Numbered from the stretch's first letter, positions 54,937 to 63,615 are shown. The stretch is 64,000 nucleotides of DNA from an uncultured Lachnospiraceae bacterium (GCA_947571775.1 CANOZK010000001.1:1-64000), one strand, 5' to 3'. The notes: generated by a model not told the origin, from the letters alone. Program-made: numbers and translations.

Positions 54937-56049
54937 ATGGCAAGTTTATCATTACAACATATCAATAAAACATATAGCAACGGGTATGAAGCCGTAAAAG
55001 ATTTCAACCTGGAAATTGAAGATAAAGAGTTTATTATTTTTGTAGGCCCGTCTGGATGCGGAAAATCCACCACCCTGCGTATGGTTGCCGGACTGGAGGA
55101 AATCAGCGGCGGAAAACTGTTGATCGACGGCAAGCTGATGAACGATGTGGAGCCAAAGGATCGGGATATCGCTATGGTATTTCAGAACTATGCCTTGTAT
55201 CCGCATATGACTGTATACGACAATATGGCATTCGGACTGAAGCTGCGCAAAGTTCCCAAAGACCAGATCGACAAGATGGTAAAAGAGGCTGCCCGCGTAC
55301 TGGATTTGGACAAACTGCTGGATCGGAAGCCGAAAGCGCTCTCCGGCGGCCAGCGTCAGCGTGTCGCCATGGGGCGTGCCATTGTGCGTGAGCCAAAGGT
55401 TTTCCTGATGGACGAACCTCTGTCCAACCTGGATGCCAAGCTGCGCGTACAGATGCGTATTGAGATTTCCAAGCTGCATCAGAGACTGGGTTCCACCATC
55501 ATTTACGTAACCCATGACCAAACCGAAGCTATGACCCTGGGAACCCGGATCGTTGTTATGAAAGACGGCATTGTACAGCAAGTGGACTCTCCCTCCAAGC
55601 TGTATTCTGAGCCATCCAATAAATTCGTAGCCGGATTTATCGGATCTCCTCAGATGAATTTCCTGGATGGCGATATTGTAGAAGAAGACGGAGAACTGAA
55701 ATTCAGGATTCTCAATTATAAGCTTTCTATCCCCGCTTCCAAGGCAAAAGTTCTGAAAGAAAAAGGCTATGTGGGCAAAAAAGTATGCCTGGGCATCCGT
55801 CCAGAAGACATTTACGATTCCCAGATGTTTATCGAATCCTCTCCAGGGAGCGTAATGGATTCCACCATCAAAGTTTACGAGCTGTTGGGCGCAGAAGTTT
55901 ACCTGTATTTCGATCTTGGCGACACACAGATTACGGCCAGAGTAGACCCAAGAACCAACGCCAGAACCGGCGATCCAATCAAATTCGCGTTGGATATGGA
56001 AAAGACTCATTTCTTCGATACAGAAACAGAAATAACGATTGTAAATTAA
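54937..56049 (+). CDS. Multi-sugar ABC transporter ATPase (MsmX/UgpC-like)
   Basis: A 370-residue ATPase of full MsmX length. Walker A is GPSGCGKSTTLRMVAG, the signature is LSGGQRQRVAMGRAI, and Walker B is VFLMDEPLSNLDAKLR. The C-terminal MalK-type OB/TOBE regulatory domain runs from about residue 240 to the end. It has no permease or binding protein beside it, as for MsmX in Bacillus, so it may energise several sugar importers. RBS CGGAGGAGATAAA. Ends in a compact terminator at 56069-56090. Confidence 0.93.
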   Translation: MASLSLQHINKTYSNGYEAVKDFNLEIEDKEFIIFVGPSGCGKSTTLRMVAGLEEISGGKLLIDGKLMNDVEPKDRDIAMVFQNYALYPHMTVYDNMAFGLKLRKVPKDQIDKMVKEAARVLDLDKLLDRKPKALSGGQRQRVAMGRAIVREPKVFLMDEPLSNLDAKLRVQMRIEISKLHQRLGSTIIYVTHDQTEAMTLGTRIVVMKDGIVQQVDSPSKLYSEPSNKFVAGFIGSPQMNFLDGDIVEEDGELKFRILNYKLSIPASKAKVLKEKGYVGKKVCLGIRPEDIYDSQMFIESSPGSVMDSTIKVYELLGAEVYLYFDLGDTQITARVDPRTNARTGDPIKFALDMEKTHFFDTETEITIVN

Positions 56050-56068
56050 TGATAACGATTCACCAGAC

Positions 56069-56090
56069 GGCGGGGTTCTCCCCGCCTTTT
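56069..56090 (+). terminator. Terminator after the MsmX-like gene
   Basis: GGCGGGG (56069-56075), loop TTCT, CCCCGCC (56080-56086) then TTTT. It lies inside the longest open frame of the next gene, which argues against the far upstream start of that gene. Confidence 0.85.
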
Positions 56091-56111
56091 GGATTTAGGA
56101 AAGGAAAGCCT

Positions 56112-57197
56112 TTGACAGCTCATCATTCTATCGAAAAATCATTACACAAATGGAAAGAGATCAGCGGCCTGGACTTTGCGTTGCTGACCCCTGAGGGAAA
56201 AGAATCCGTAAATACCGGCGCAAGAAAACTGCCGGCCAGCCAGAAACTAAAGGAATTTCTGGAACAGCCCGCCGTCTCCAAAGCCGTAAGAGATCTGCAT
56301 TATTTTAAAGTATACCAGCAGGACAGCGTAATTTATGTGCTTCTGGTTTGGGGAAAGGACATTTCTGCCCATACCATCGGGGAGCTGGCTGTCTGCCAGA
56401 TTGAAGAACTGTCCGAGGCGTATCGGCAGCGCCTGGACAAGAATACGTATATGCAGAATCTGTTACTGGGAAATTACAGTTCGTTAGACGCTTTTAACTG
56501 GGCAAAGAAGCTGCACATCCCCCATCAATGCCCACGCGCAATCCTCCTGGTTCAGACCAAGCAGCCCAGAGATGAAAATGCCCTGGCCATGGTAAAAAAC
56601 CTGTTCACCGCCAGAACCGGACATTCTGTCACTTCCACCGACGACAGCCGGATTGTTGTCATCAAGGAATTGTCTCCTGGGGAAACCCCAGATTCCCTGG
56701 AGAGCACCGCCAGAACCCTGGTGGATATGCTGAATACGGAAGCCATGACCCAGGCATGGGTGGGATACAGCAGCATTGCCGACGATCTGAGCCAGCTCCC
56801 CGGCGCATTCCAGGAAGCTCAAACTGCCCTCACCGTAGGCAAAATTTTTTACAGCGCGCACAATACCTTTGGCTATAATCGCCTGGGTATTGGCAATCTG
56901 ATCTATCAGCTTTCGCTGCCTGTCTGTGAAAAATTTATCGCGGAAGTCTTTCGCGGAGAAACTCTGGATACATTAGACGAGGAAACCTTTACAATCATCC
57001 GCTCTTTTTTTGAAAACAACTTAAACCTCTCTGAGACGGCCCGGCAGCTTTACGTCCACCGGAACACTCTAGTCTACCGTTTTGAAAAAATCCAGAAAAA
57101 ATACGGGCTGGATCTGCGCACCTTCCAGGACGCCCTGACTTTCCAGCTTGCTATCTTCGTCAGCGATTACCTCAAATACCAGAAATCATTGCTCTGA
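56112..57197 (+). CDS. PucR/CdaR-family transcriptional regulator
   Basis: A 361-residue regulator. I prefer TTG 56112 (after AAAGGAAAGCC) because the terminator hairpin at 56069-56090 lies upstream of it; an in-frame ATG at 56049 would have to read through that hairpin. The N-terminal half resembles sugar-diacid/GGDEF-like sensor modules; the C-terminus has the PucR HTH: NLNLSETARQLYVHRNTLVY followed by RFEKIQKKYGLDLRTF. Members control sugar-acid or purine use, and the sugar ATPase just upstream suggests carbohydrate control. It overlaps the convergent coiled-coil gene by 12 bases. Confidence 0.88.
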   Translation: MTAHHSIEKSLHKWKEISGLDFALLTPEGKESVNTGARKLPASQKLKEFLEQPAVSKAVRDLHYFKVYQQDSVIYVLLVWGKDISAHTIGELAVCQIEELSEAYRQRLDKNTYMQNLLLGNYSSLDAFNWAKKLHIPHQCPRAILLVQTKQPRDENALAMVKNLFTARTGHSVTSTDDSRIVVIKELSPGETPDSLESTARTLVDMLNTEAMTQAWVGYSSIADDLSQLPGAFQEAQTALTVGKIFYSAHNTFGYNRLGIGNLIYQLSLPVCEKFIAEVFRGETLDTLDEETFTIIRSFFENNLNLSETARQLYVHRNTLVYRFEKIQKKYGLDLRTFQDALTFQLAIFVSDYLKYQKSLL

Positions 57198-57938
57198 TTG
57201 CTCTTGCTGCTCCTCCTCGGCCTTCGCTTCCTCTTCGTTCTCCAACTCATGACGATGGGAAGCCTCTTCGGCCGTCTCTTTCAGGGAAACATTCAGATCT
57301 ACATATCCTTTCATCGCATCCGTGTAAAGCTCATCGGCTTCTTGCAGTAATTCGCTCAGCCGCTCCTGTTTTCCGGGAGCTGCTCCTCCTCGGCCGCCAT
57401 CCAGCTCAATCTCCGAAGCCAGCGTACTGGCCGCTCTTTTCTTTTCCAGATGCGCGCTGTAAATCTGATTGGCCCGCTCATAATCCATCGAAGCGCTGTT
57501 CAGCTCATTCATCTGTTTCCTTTGCAGTTCTTCTTCCGTTTCCGGTGCCTTCTCTTGTCTTTCCTCTTCTGCCTTGTCAAGCTGTTCCTCTACCATATCT
57601 TTCATCGTCTGTGAAATCTGTGAATCCAGATTCCTAACCTGCTCCTCATACAGCGAAATCAAAGACTTGATAGAATTTACATCGCCTCCGGCGTCTAAAG
57701 TATCCGCGATCAACTGATTCTTCTGCTCAATAATATTCTGCTTCTGAGCCATCAGATTCTCCAGACGACTCTGCATCTGGTTCATCGGAGTTAATTGCAC
57801 CCGATCCTGCCTGCGGTCGTCTCCCGCTTTCTGGCCTTGCCCTGCGTTGCGTCTGGCGCTCTGATTCAGCGACTGCGTTGCCATCTGCACTCGATTCCAA
57901 GAACTGTTCATTCCAATTCCTTGTAATGGTATACCCAT
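57186..57938 (-). CDS. Coiled-coil protein of unknown function
   Basis: A 250-residue protein from ATG 57938 (MGIPLQGIGMNSSWNRVQ), site GAAAGGAGTGAAAAAGCTT. No signal peptide or membrane helix. Most of residues 50-140 is predicted coil by heptad pattern (MQSRLENLMAQKQNIIEQKN, LYEEQVRNLDSQISQTMKDM). A second coil lies at about 150-235, with a very acidic Glu-rich tail. Gln/Asn-rich N-terminus. The form recalls flagellar or spore-associated scaffold proteins, but I do not recognise a family. Confidence 0.6.
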   Translation of the reverse strand: MGIPLQGIGMNSSWNRVQMATQSLNQSARRNAGQGQKAGDDRRQDRVQLTPMNQMQSRLENLMAQKQNIIEQKNQLIADTLDAGGDVNSIKSLISLYEEQVRNLDSQISQTMKDMVEEQLDKAEEERQEKAPETEEELQRKQMNELNSASMDYERANQIYSAHLEKKRAASTLASEIELDGGRGGAAPGKQERLSELLQEADELYTDAMKGYVDLNVSLKETAEEASHRHELENEEEAKAEEEQQEQSEQ

Positions 57939-58166
57939 AAGCTTTTTCACTCCTTTCTCACTATTCTGCTGCAAAGATTCTGTTATAATGATTATCGTCT
58001 AAAAAAAGGAATTCTTAAGGTATACGAGTGTTCTATTTTCATTGATTATATTACTTAATTAACGTGAATTTGACGAAGAATTTTGGGAATAAACGTTTGT
58101 TACTGCTCATACACAATGTCGTTTACTTAAAGAAAGAGGAAATCCGCAATCTCCCGACGTTTCTAC

Positions 58167-58188
58167 TACTTTTCTCGCAGAAAAGTAC
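58167..58188. repeat. Dispersed palindrome, copy 5
   Basis: TACTTTTCT-CGC-AGAAAAGTA, differing from the 23310 copy only at the outer base pair. No GC hairpin adjoins it. Confidence 0.7.
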
Positions 58189-58263
58189 ATAATTGTCTAT
58201 ACATCTGCAAAAAATGCATAATTATTATCAAAATTGATTTCTATGGTTTCGTGAAAAAATCAT

Positions 58264-58304
58264 CCCAGAGGTCCCAAACACGGAAACCTCTGGGCGTCAT
58301 TTTT
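58264..58304 (-). terminator. Terminator after the first collagen-like gene
   Basis: CCCAGAGGT (58264-58272) pairs with ACCTCTGGG (58286-58294); on the minus strand it is followed by ATGATTTTTTC, on the plus strand by CGTCATTTTT. Confidence 0.75.
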
Positions 58305-58315
58305 ACCTCATGTCA

Positions 58316-59566
58316 TTAATTAATGCTTAAACCAGCGCTTGCATATCCTACAACTGTATTGAGCAGAGACAATCCACTGGCTGTCGCTGAAAATACCAGC
58401 ATCAATCGGGTTTGAGCTGTTACCGGGATATTCAGCCCTGTAAGAGAACCATTTAAGAGCGTACCAATAGATACCACTCCAGAAAGTGATGGCGTCAGAT
58501 TTATCAGGGTTCCAGCAATCGGAGAAAATACATTATCCGGCGTTGTAGACTGATAAATTTGCGCCCTTACTGCAACAGTGGAACCTATCAAAGAAAGTGA
58601 CACTGTTGTACTAAAGAATGCGCTGAATGAAGTGATAATGCCAGCACGCGGAACCTGGAATGCAAAGTTAGAAAGCGTTCCACTGGCATTTGTAATATTA
58701 ATCGTTGATCCCAAAAGTGTAAGACCTTGCGCACTGCTTCCGAAGCCAACAAAAGCAGGAAGTCCCGCAAGCCCTCCGGCAATTGTCGTCAAGGAAACTG
58801 GAAGCCCTGATGCAAACGGGATAATCGCTCCTGTACCCGCAACCCCTGTGGGACCTGTCGAACCCGTTGCGCCAGTTGCTCCCGTTGGGCCGGTCGCTCC
58901 ATCTGCTCCCGTTGCCCCAGTCGGGCCGGTTGCTCCATCTGCTCCTGTTGCCCCAGTCGGGCCGGTCGCTCCATCTGCTCCCGTTGCTCCAGTTGGGCCG
59001 GTCGCTCCGACTGCTCCCGTTGGACCAGTAGGTCCCGTCGGGCCGTCATCCCCTGGGCATCCTTTCGGCCCCTGGGTTCCGATCGGACCGGTCACACCCT
59101 GAATACCTTGTGGACCGGTTACGCCTTGCGGTCCCATTGGGCCGGTTGGGCCAGTTGGGCCGGTCGGTCCCGGAACACCTCTGGGTCCCTGAAGCCCGAT
59201 ATCTCCCTGTGGACCCGCTGGTCCCACCGGACCTATTGGGCCTGCTGGTCCTTGGGAACCGACATCACCTTTCGGGCCTTCACACCCCGGATCACCCTTC
59301 GGGCCAATATCGCCCCGGACACCCTGGATACCCTGAATACCCTGCGGGCCCGCGTATCCTCTCGGCCCTGCAAAGCCTCTCGGCCCCGTGTTTCCAGTAG
59401 GTCCTACCGAACCTGTATTTCCCCTCGGTCCTCTCGCTCCAGGAGCGCCAGGAATACCCTGTGGCCCCATAGGCCCCTGATCGCCCTTGGGTCCCGCTGG
59501 CCCACGTTCACAACAGGAAGGCCGACATTGATTTTGACAGTTGCTATATAAATTTCTATTATCCAT
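58316..59566 (-). CDS. Collagen-like exosporium-type glycoprotein (BclA/BclB-like)
   Basis: A 416-residue protein from ATG 59566 ([20 protein letters not shown]); AAAGGATATG lies 10 nt upstream. A Cys-rich N-terminal tag precedes a collagen block of about 220 residues of Gly-X-Y (about 22-245), at first varied and charged, then [12 protein letters not shown] repeats rich in Thr, a usual site of O-glycosylation. The C-terminal domain of about 170 residues, starting [20 protein letters not shown], is the beta-rich BclA/BclB-type trimerisation head. There is no signal peptide, as expected for mother-cell-made spore surface proteins. A SigK-like promoter (59628-59656) supports that timing. Confidence 0.92.
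   Translation of the reverse strand: MDNRNLYSNCQNQCRPSCCERGPAGPKGDQGPMGPQGIPGAPGARGPRGNTGSVGPTGNTGPRGFAGPRGYAGPQGIQGIQGVRGDIGPKGDPGCEGPKGDVGSQGPAGPIGPVGPAGPQGDIGLQGPRGVPGPTGPTGPTGPMGPQGVTGPQGIQGVTGPIGTQGPKGCPGDDGPTGPTGPTGAVGATGPTGATGADGATGPTGATGADGATGPTGATGADGATGPTGATGATGSTGPTGVAGTGAIIPFASGLPVSLTTIAGGLAGLPAFVGFGSSAQGLTLLGSTINITNASGTLSNFAFQVPRAGIITSFSAFFSTTVSLSLIGSTVAVRAQIYQSTTPDNVFSPIAGTLINLTPSLSGVVSIGTLLNGSLTGLNIPVTAQTRLMLVFSATASGLSLLNTVVGYASAGLSIN
58881..59024 (-). repeat. 36-bp tandem repeat in the collagen region
   Basis: Four near-identical 36-bp units (GGGCCGG starts at 58887, 58923, 58959 and 58995) encode [12 protein letters not shown]. Units differ mainly at silent T/C positions. 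Copy number is likely to vary by slippage, changing stalk length. Confidence 0.85.
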
Positions 59567-59627
59567 AAAAATCATATCCTTTCTAAATTATCTGAAAATA
59601 TGCTCAAAAAGCATGTTTTTCTACAAA

Positions 59628-59656
59628 TACCTTATGCTTATCCGAAATATTTGTTA
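59628..59656 (-). promoter_or_regulatory. SigK-like promoter of the first collagen-like gene
   Basis: On the minus strand AAC (at 59653-59656), a 16-bp spacer, CATAAGGTA (59628-59636). The SigK consensus is AC-N16/17-CATANNNTA. The predicted start is about 55 bp before ATG 59566. A MITE sits directly upstream (59673-59861). Confidence 0.5.
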
Positions 59657-59672
59657 CATATTTTCAAAAAAA

Positions 59673-59861
59673 TAGAACGTGCCTAGAGATTGCTTGAAAA
59701 CCGCTTTACGTCATCTATGCATCACAATTTGTGGAAGATTTTCCTCAAATGAGGGAGGCGTAGCAGGAGGCTACGCTGACTGAAAATGGGGAAATCTTCT
59801 GCAAAGTCGGACATATAGTTGGCGTGAATGAGTTTTCAAACAGACTCTAAAACACGTTCTA
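59673..59861. mobile_element. 189-bp MITE with TA ends
   Basis: Terminal inverted repeats of about 30 bp: left TAGAACGTGCCTAGAGATTG, then CTTGAAAAC; right end read inward TAGAACGTGTTTTAGAGTCT, then GTTTGAAAAC. The outer TA at each end may be a target duplication, as for IS630/Tc1-type elements. Inside are a perfect hairpin GCGTAGC...GCTACGC (59758-59776) and an outer GAAGATTT/AAATCTTC stem. No coding capacity. The right end contributes TAG, the stop of the glycosyltransferase gene. Confidence 0.75.
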
Positions 59862-60935
59862 AGAAATTTGCAGATTGTCAAAATACTGTTTGTTATAAAG
59901 ATATGCTTTGGAATAGGGTTTACAGGCTCCTGCTCTCTCATTGTATTCTTTTGCCTTTTTTTGGTCTCCTATTTTGTCAAAACACACACATAACTGCAAA
60001 AGGGGAACATAATCATAACAATCCGGCAGGACAAATCCGCTTGCACATTCATTTCTGGGTCTGCTCAACGCCGTTTCATACCAATAGACGGCAAGATGAT
60101 AATTCCCATGCTCCAAAAAATATTTCCCGATTTCACAGCACAACTCAGCCCTTGGCAAATCATAGCTCATGCTGCGCAAAAGAACATTTAATGCAGATTG
60201 TTCCTGCCCCAGGCAATTATAACAGTTGGCACAAATGAAACATGCTTCTATTTTATTTTCAATCCATCCCTCCTTTAAGAGCAAGAATTGTTCCAGCACA
60301 GAAATAGCTTCTTCGTATTGTTTGTGATAGTATAATTCCCGCCCATAATAATATTGATGCCGCGGATCTAAAACCTTTCCCTCTGCCAGTATTTTCCGGT
60401 ATATGTTTAGATTCCGGTCAGGATCTCCGGCATTCATTTTCTTATGGGAAATCGCAATATCAGAGTAAACGATACTGCCGCTTGGAGGAATCACTTCATG
60501 GACAGCACCGATCCAGCGATATTGCGAGCAGTTTCTGATCCATCTTTCCCGAAAATAAGAAAAGGAAGGTTTGCCAGCTTCATCAAAAGAAGTATGATAT
60601 TTCATCATTACAATATCCACATCCTTTGACAATGTCTGCTTTAGCTGCAGAAACTTATCCTTTTGCGTTTCTTCTAGAATATCATCTGCATCCATCCACA
60701 TACAGTAATCCATAGACGCTTTGGAAAAAGAATAGTTTCTGGCATCAGCAAAATCATCTTTCCATGGATACGAATAGATCTTCGATGTGTAATCGGACAC
60801 TATTTTCACCGTCCGGTCCACCGAACCTGTATCTACAACAATTATCTCATCTACAAGTTCCGCTACGCTGTCAAGGCAGAGCGCAATATGCATCTCCTCA
60901 TTTTTGACGATCATGCAAAGACTTATTGTCGCCAT
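59859..60935 (-). CDS. Family 2 glycosyltransferase with TPR tail, collagen-locus
   Basis: A 358-residue protein. The GT-A domain (about 1-190) begins ATISLCMIVKNEEMHIALCL, has VDTGSVDRTVKIV, and MWMDADDILEE as the DxD region. The helical C-terminal half is TPR-like (YYYGRELYYHKQYEEAISVL). Paralogue of 41050-42048. It begins 24 bp after the second collagen-like gene ends and is upstream of the first, so it is a good candidate for O-glycosylating their Thr-rich collagen stalks. The stop codon TAG (59859-59861) belongs to the end of a MITE, so the natural C-terminus may be shortened. Confidence 0.85.
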   Translation of the reverse strand: MATISLCMIVKNEEMHIALCLDSVAELVDEIIVVDTGSVDRTVKIVSDYTSKIYSYPWKDDFADARNYSFSKASMDYCMWMDADDILEETQKDKFLQLKQTLSKDVDIVMMKYHTSFDEAGKPSFSYFRERWIRNCSQYRWIGAVHEVIPPSGSIVYSDIAISHKKMNAGDPDRNLNIYRKILAEGKVLDPRHQYYYGRELYYHKQYEEAISVLEQFLLLKEGWIENKIEACFICANCYNCLGQEQSALNVLLRSMSYDLPRAELCCEIGKYFLEHGNYHLAVYWYETALSRPRNECASGFVLPDCYDYVPLLQLCVCFDKIGDQKKAKEYNERAGACKPYSKAYLYNKQYFDNLQIS

Positions 60936-60959
60936 ATTGTATCCTCCCTCTCCTTTGGA

Positions 60960-61862
60960 TTATTGTCTGCTAAGCTTTTCTATACTCAGGTTCATATTGA
61001 TTTTGGAAGCGCCTGCTGAAGAAACCCATGCAAAGAACAGTGTGGAGGCACTGGGTATTTTGATAATAAAATATCTTGATATTACAAGTATCTTTTTTCG
61101 TTTTGTCGCCTCCGCATATGCGGTATACGCCGTCTGCACACAATCATTAAATATTGGCGTAAGCTTTATAAAACCATGCCTTTTCATCACCGTGGATATA
61201 TAATAATAGATAGCATAGCATCCAGGAGTCAACAGTACGGAATAATCATTGCAAAGAGAGATATTTTGGGTTATATCGGGTATGTCTATTTTAAGCGGAA
61301 GGCTGGCTTTCTCCGGTAAAATAAGCGCCTTTCCTAAAAACGATGCAAATATACTGTTTTGCGGATAGCCGGGAGGTCCTGCTGGACCACGCGCGCCAGG
61401 TTCTCCTCTTGGTCCCTGAGGCCCTGTTGCGCCCTGAGGCCCTTGCGGTCCTGTGACTCCCTGTGGGCCGATCTCTCCGCGTTCACCAGGACAGCCCGGC
61501 GGACCTGGCTCTCCTCTTGGTCCTTGCGGCCCTGTTTCTCCACGTTTAGCGGGCCAGCCTGGCAGAGCGGATTCTCCTCTTGGCTCCTGTGGGTCGAACT
61601 CCTTGCATTCATCGGGACAGTTTGATGGTTCTGGTTCCTCTACTAGCTCCATCAGCCCAGACTCACAACAACAAGAAGAATCATCTTCCACCGATTCAGT
61701 GGTGTTTGTATGCTGAGAAGAATCTGATACAACCGTGTTTGCCTCAAGTACACAATTGGATGAAGGTTGAGCGGTGCTTGGATTATAGTTTCTATTGAAA
61801 TTCCTTCTCATGCCAAACAGATTCGGCGGATTAAACATCCCATTAGTATTAAAATTATTCAA
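60960..61862 (-). CDS. Second collagen-like spore-surface protein
   Basis: A 300-residue protein starting at TTG 61862 ([18 protein letters not shown]) after GGTGGTTTTA. An Asn/Phe-rich N-terminus (1-35) is followed by an acidic Ser/Thr linker with CCC and a [15 protein letters not shown] segment. The collagen block is short, about 75 residues (about 96-170, [20 protein letters not shown]). The globular C-terminal domain of about 130 residues ([20 protein letters not shown] onward) is unlike the BclA head of its neighbour. No signal peptide. Probably a second exosporium filament or its adaptor, in one operon with the glycosyltransferase. Confidence 0.82.
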   Translation of the reverse strand: MNNFNTNGMFNPPNLFGMRRNFNRNYNPSTAQPSSNCVLEANTVVSDSSQHTNTTESVEDDSSCCCESGLMELVEEPEPSNCPDECKEFDPQEPRGESALPGWPAKRGETGPQGPRGEPGPPGCPGERGEIGPQGVTGPQGPQGATGPQGPRGEPGARGPAGPPGYPQNSIFASFLGKALILPEKASLPLKIDIPDITQNISLCNDYSVLLTPGCYAIYYYISTVMKRHGFIKLTPIFNDCVQTAYTAYAEATKRKKILVISRYFIIKIPSASTLFFAWVSSAGASKINMNLSIEKLSRQ

Positions 61863-62088
61863 TTAAAACCACCTCATTCATATTTGGTTTTGAGTGATAA
61901 TTATTTATTCTAACTCTTACAATCGCTCCTAAAAATACACCATATTGGAATTTTCTGGAGGACATAATAAATTATATGCACAAAACATAATTTTGTTTTT
62001 GGAAATTGTCCGGCTCGTCTGTATCATAGGCGGCGATATGATATAATAATGATGTGACAGCAAGCAGAAAATAAATCCTAGAATCAAT

Positions 62089-62114
62089 AAAAAAGGAGGG
62101 AGCGATTCACTCCC
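62089..62114 (-). terminator. Terminator after the reverse transcriptase gene
   Basis: GGGAG (62098-62102) and CTCCC (62110-62114); on the minus strand the stem is followed by TCCTTTTTT. It lies 30 bp past the RT stop. The rest of 61863-62145 is AT-rich; I searched it by eye for long inverted repeats of an msr-msd RNA and found none convincing. Confidence 0.65.
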
Positions 62115-62145
62115 ATCCAGATTCATTTATGTGGCAATACAAAAA

Positions 62146-63615
62146 TTAAGTTAAGCTTTTTAAAAATTCTGTACCTTGGCTTATGATTTTTTCGTACCTT
62201 TTTGCGTTCACGCTTTTCAGCCATGCAATTTTTCCTGAGATTTCATGTACGGTTTTGCTAGATACAGAACCGCCGGAATCTTTTAATTTCTGTGCGTTAT
62301 GTATAGAAGCTTTTAATATTTTTACCCATTTCTTAGGAACGCCGATCTCTTCGTTGTTAATGACAATGCCCGTAATATACTGCCGGTTGTTCTTTCTCAA
62401 TATATGGGTTTTTTCTTTTTTCATATGAAAGCCTTCTGCCTCTATAATTTTATTTATGCTGTTTAAAAAGCTTCCTATGGAGAAATCAGCGACGTCGCCC
62501 ATATAGCTAAAACTCATATCATCGGCATATCTCGTATAAGTAATCCCCAGCTTTTTACATAAACCATTGATACGCTTATCCATGTTTCGGCATATAATAT
62601 TTGTAATCATAGGACTTGCCGGAGAACCCTGCGGCAATATTCGATCCGATGTCTTGATGTATTTGATCTCTCCTTTTATTTCAAGCGGCATTCTTTCGCA
62701 GTAGGTGCAAAGCATCGCAAGCAGTGACGCTATATAGCCAGAGTAACCAAAAGATTGATATAAACCTCTTACGCGTTCAAATGTAATGGTTGGAAAAAAG
62801 TTTTCCAAATCAATGTTTATCAATAAATCAGGACTTGTTTGATGCACTTTTGCACCTGTAAGGATAGACCGGTATTTGATAAACCCATGAGATAAATCAG
62901 AGATTTCTACCTTTTGCAGGATCTGATCCAATATCCGTCTCTGAACAGCTTTCAATTGCGTTTTAGGCGCGGCGATATGACGTGTTCCGCCGCTTTTTTT
63001 CGGGATATCGAAACGGTAATAATTGTCAAAGGTAATGACATCCCTATGGTATGTCAGATAACGCAAAGTACTATACTCTATCTGCAAAAAGTCGGCGAGT
63101 TCTCTGTCTGTTTCTATCACAGGCATCTGTTTTTTTTCTAGTTTTTGTACATCTGTTTCTTTCTTTCCTAATAGGTTAGAATAACCTTTTCCAATAAATA
63201 GAATAGTTTCTGCTTTTCGTTTGTTCCACGCTTCCGATTTTAACTGTTTTTGCCGTTCCCTCTCTGCTTTTTTCTCCGCTCGTCTGGCTATGGATTCTTT
63301 CATAATTTCCTGAGCAACCGCGGAACGAATTTTTTCATAATCCCAAGTATCCTGGTATTCTTTTTTTAAATGAGAAAGCTTTTTTTCTATTTCCTGTTTT
63401 TCCTGATAAACATTCGATATTTTCTCGGAAAGTTTTTGAAATTCATCCAACAGCTTTTTTCTGTTTTCAAAGTCTTCTGCTGTCTCATTTTGCTGGCGTT
63501 CATATGGCGTTGGAAGATCGCTGGGCCAAAACCCGTATTCCTGCATTTTTAGAAAGGTAAATTCTTTTTTACCCATATTGTTTACTAGCTCTCTATATTC
63601 GGCTTTTGTATCCAT
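62146..63615 (-). CDS. Retron-type reverse transcriptase with long coiled-coil N-terminal extension
   Basis: A 489-residue protein. Residues 1-190 form an unusual charged, coiled extension (AEKKAERERQKQLKSEAWNK). The RT follows: DIPKKSGGTRHIAAPK, LSHGFIKYRSILTGAKVHQT, LINIDLENFFPTIT (first catalytic Asp), ILPQGSPASPMITN and YTRYADDMSFS (catalytic YADD, about 363-366). Retron marks are the NAxxH-like TGAKVH (253-258) and the VTG-like QYITG (412-416). There is no maturase or endonuclease domain, so it is not a group II intron protein. ATG 63615 overlaps the stop of the SWIM gene (TAATG). Likely copies part of a structured RNA into msDNA for phage defence. Confidence 0.9.
   Translation of the reverse strand: MDTKAEYRELVNNMGKKEFTFLKMQEYGFWPSDLPTPYERQQNETAEDFENRKKLLDEFQKLSEKISNVYQEKQEIEKKLSHLKKEYQDTWDYEKIRSAVAQEIMKESIARRAEKKAERERQKQLKSEAWNKRKAETILFIGKGYSNLLGKKETDVQKLEKKQMPVIETDRELADFLQIEYSTLRYLTYHRDVITFDNYYRFDIPKKSGGTRHIAAPKTQLKAVQRRILDQILQKVEISDLSHGFIKYRSILTGAKVHQTSPDLLINIDLENFFPTITFERVRGLYQSFGYSGYIASLLAMLCTYCERMPLEIKGEIKYIKTSDRILPQGSPASPMITNIICRNMDKRINGLCKKLGITYTRYADDMSFSYMGDVADFSIGSFLNSINKIIEAEGFHMKKEKTHILRKNNRQYITGIVINNEEIGVPKKWVKILKASIHNAQKLKDSGGSVSSKTVHEISGKIAWLKSVNAKRYEKIISQGTEFLKSLT

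Larger units (their letters stand above)
57939..58315. other. Intergenic region, 377 bp, with repeat and terminator
   Basis: Contains a dispersed palindrome copy (58167-58188) and a terminator hairpin (58264-58304). The rest is AT-rich with no frame or RNA gene that I can support. Confidence 0.5.

Noticed and set aside
54952..56010. 352-residue minus frame opposite the MsmX-like gene
   Set aside because: It is the complement of a textbook ATPase with all motifs and a good start on the plus strand.
58881..59024. CRISPR array
   Set aside because: The 36-bp period has no unique spacers; it encodes collagen repeats in frame.
58578..59551. Plus-strand Pro/Gly-rich frames opposite the collagen-like gene
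   Set aside because: They are mirror frames of Gly-X-Y repeats, have no ribosome binding site, and overlap a well-supported minus gene.
62146..63615. Diversity-generating retroelement
   Set aside because: The RT motifs match retrons, and no template/variable repeat pair or Avd-type gene is visible beside it.
62146..63615. Group II intron-encoded protein
   Set aside because: No maturase X or HNH endonuclease domain follows the RT, and no domain V/VI-like hairpin lies downstream.
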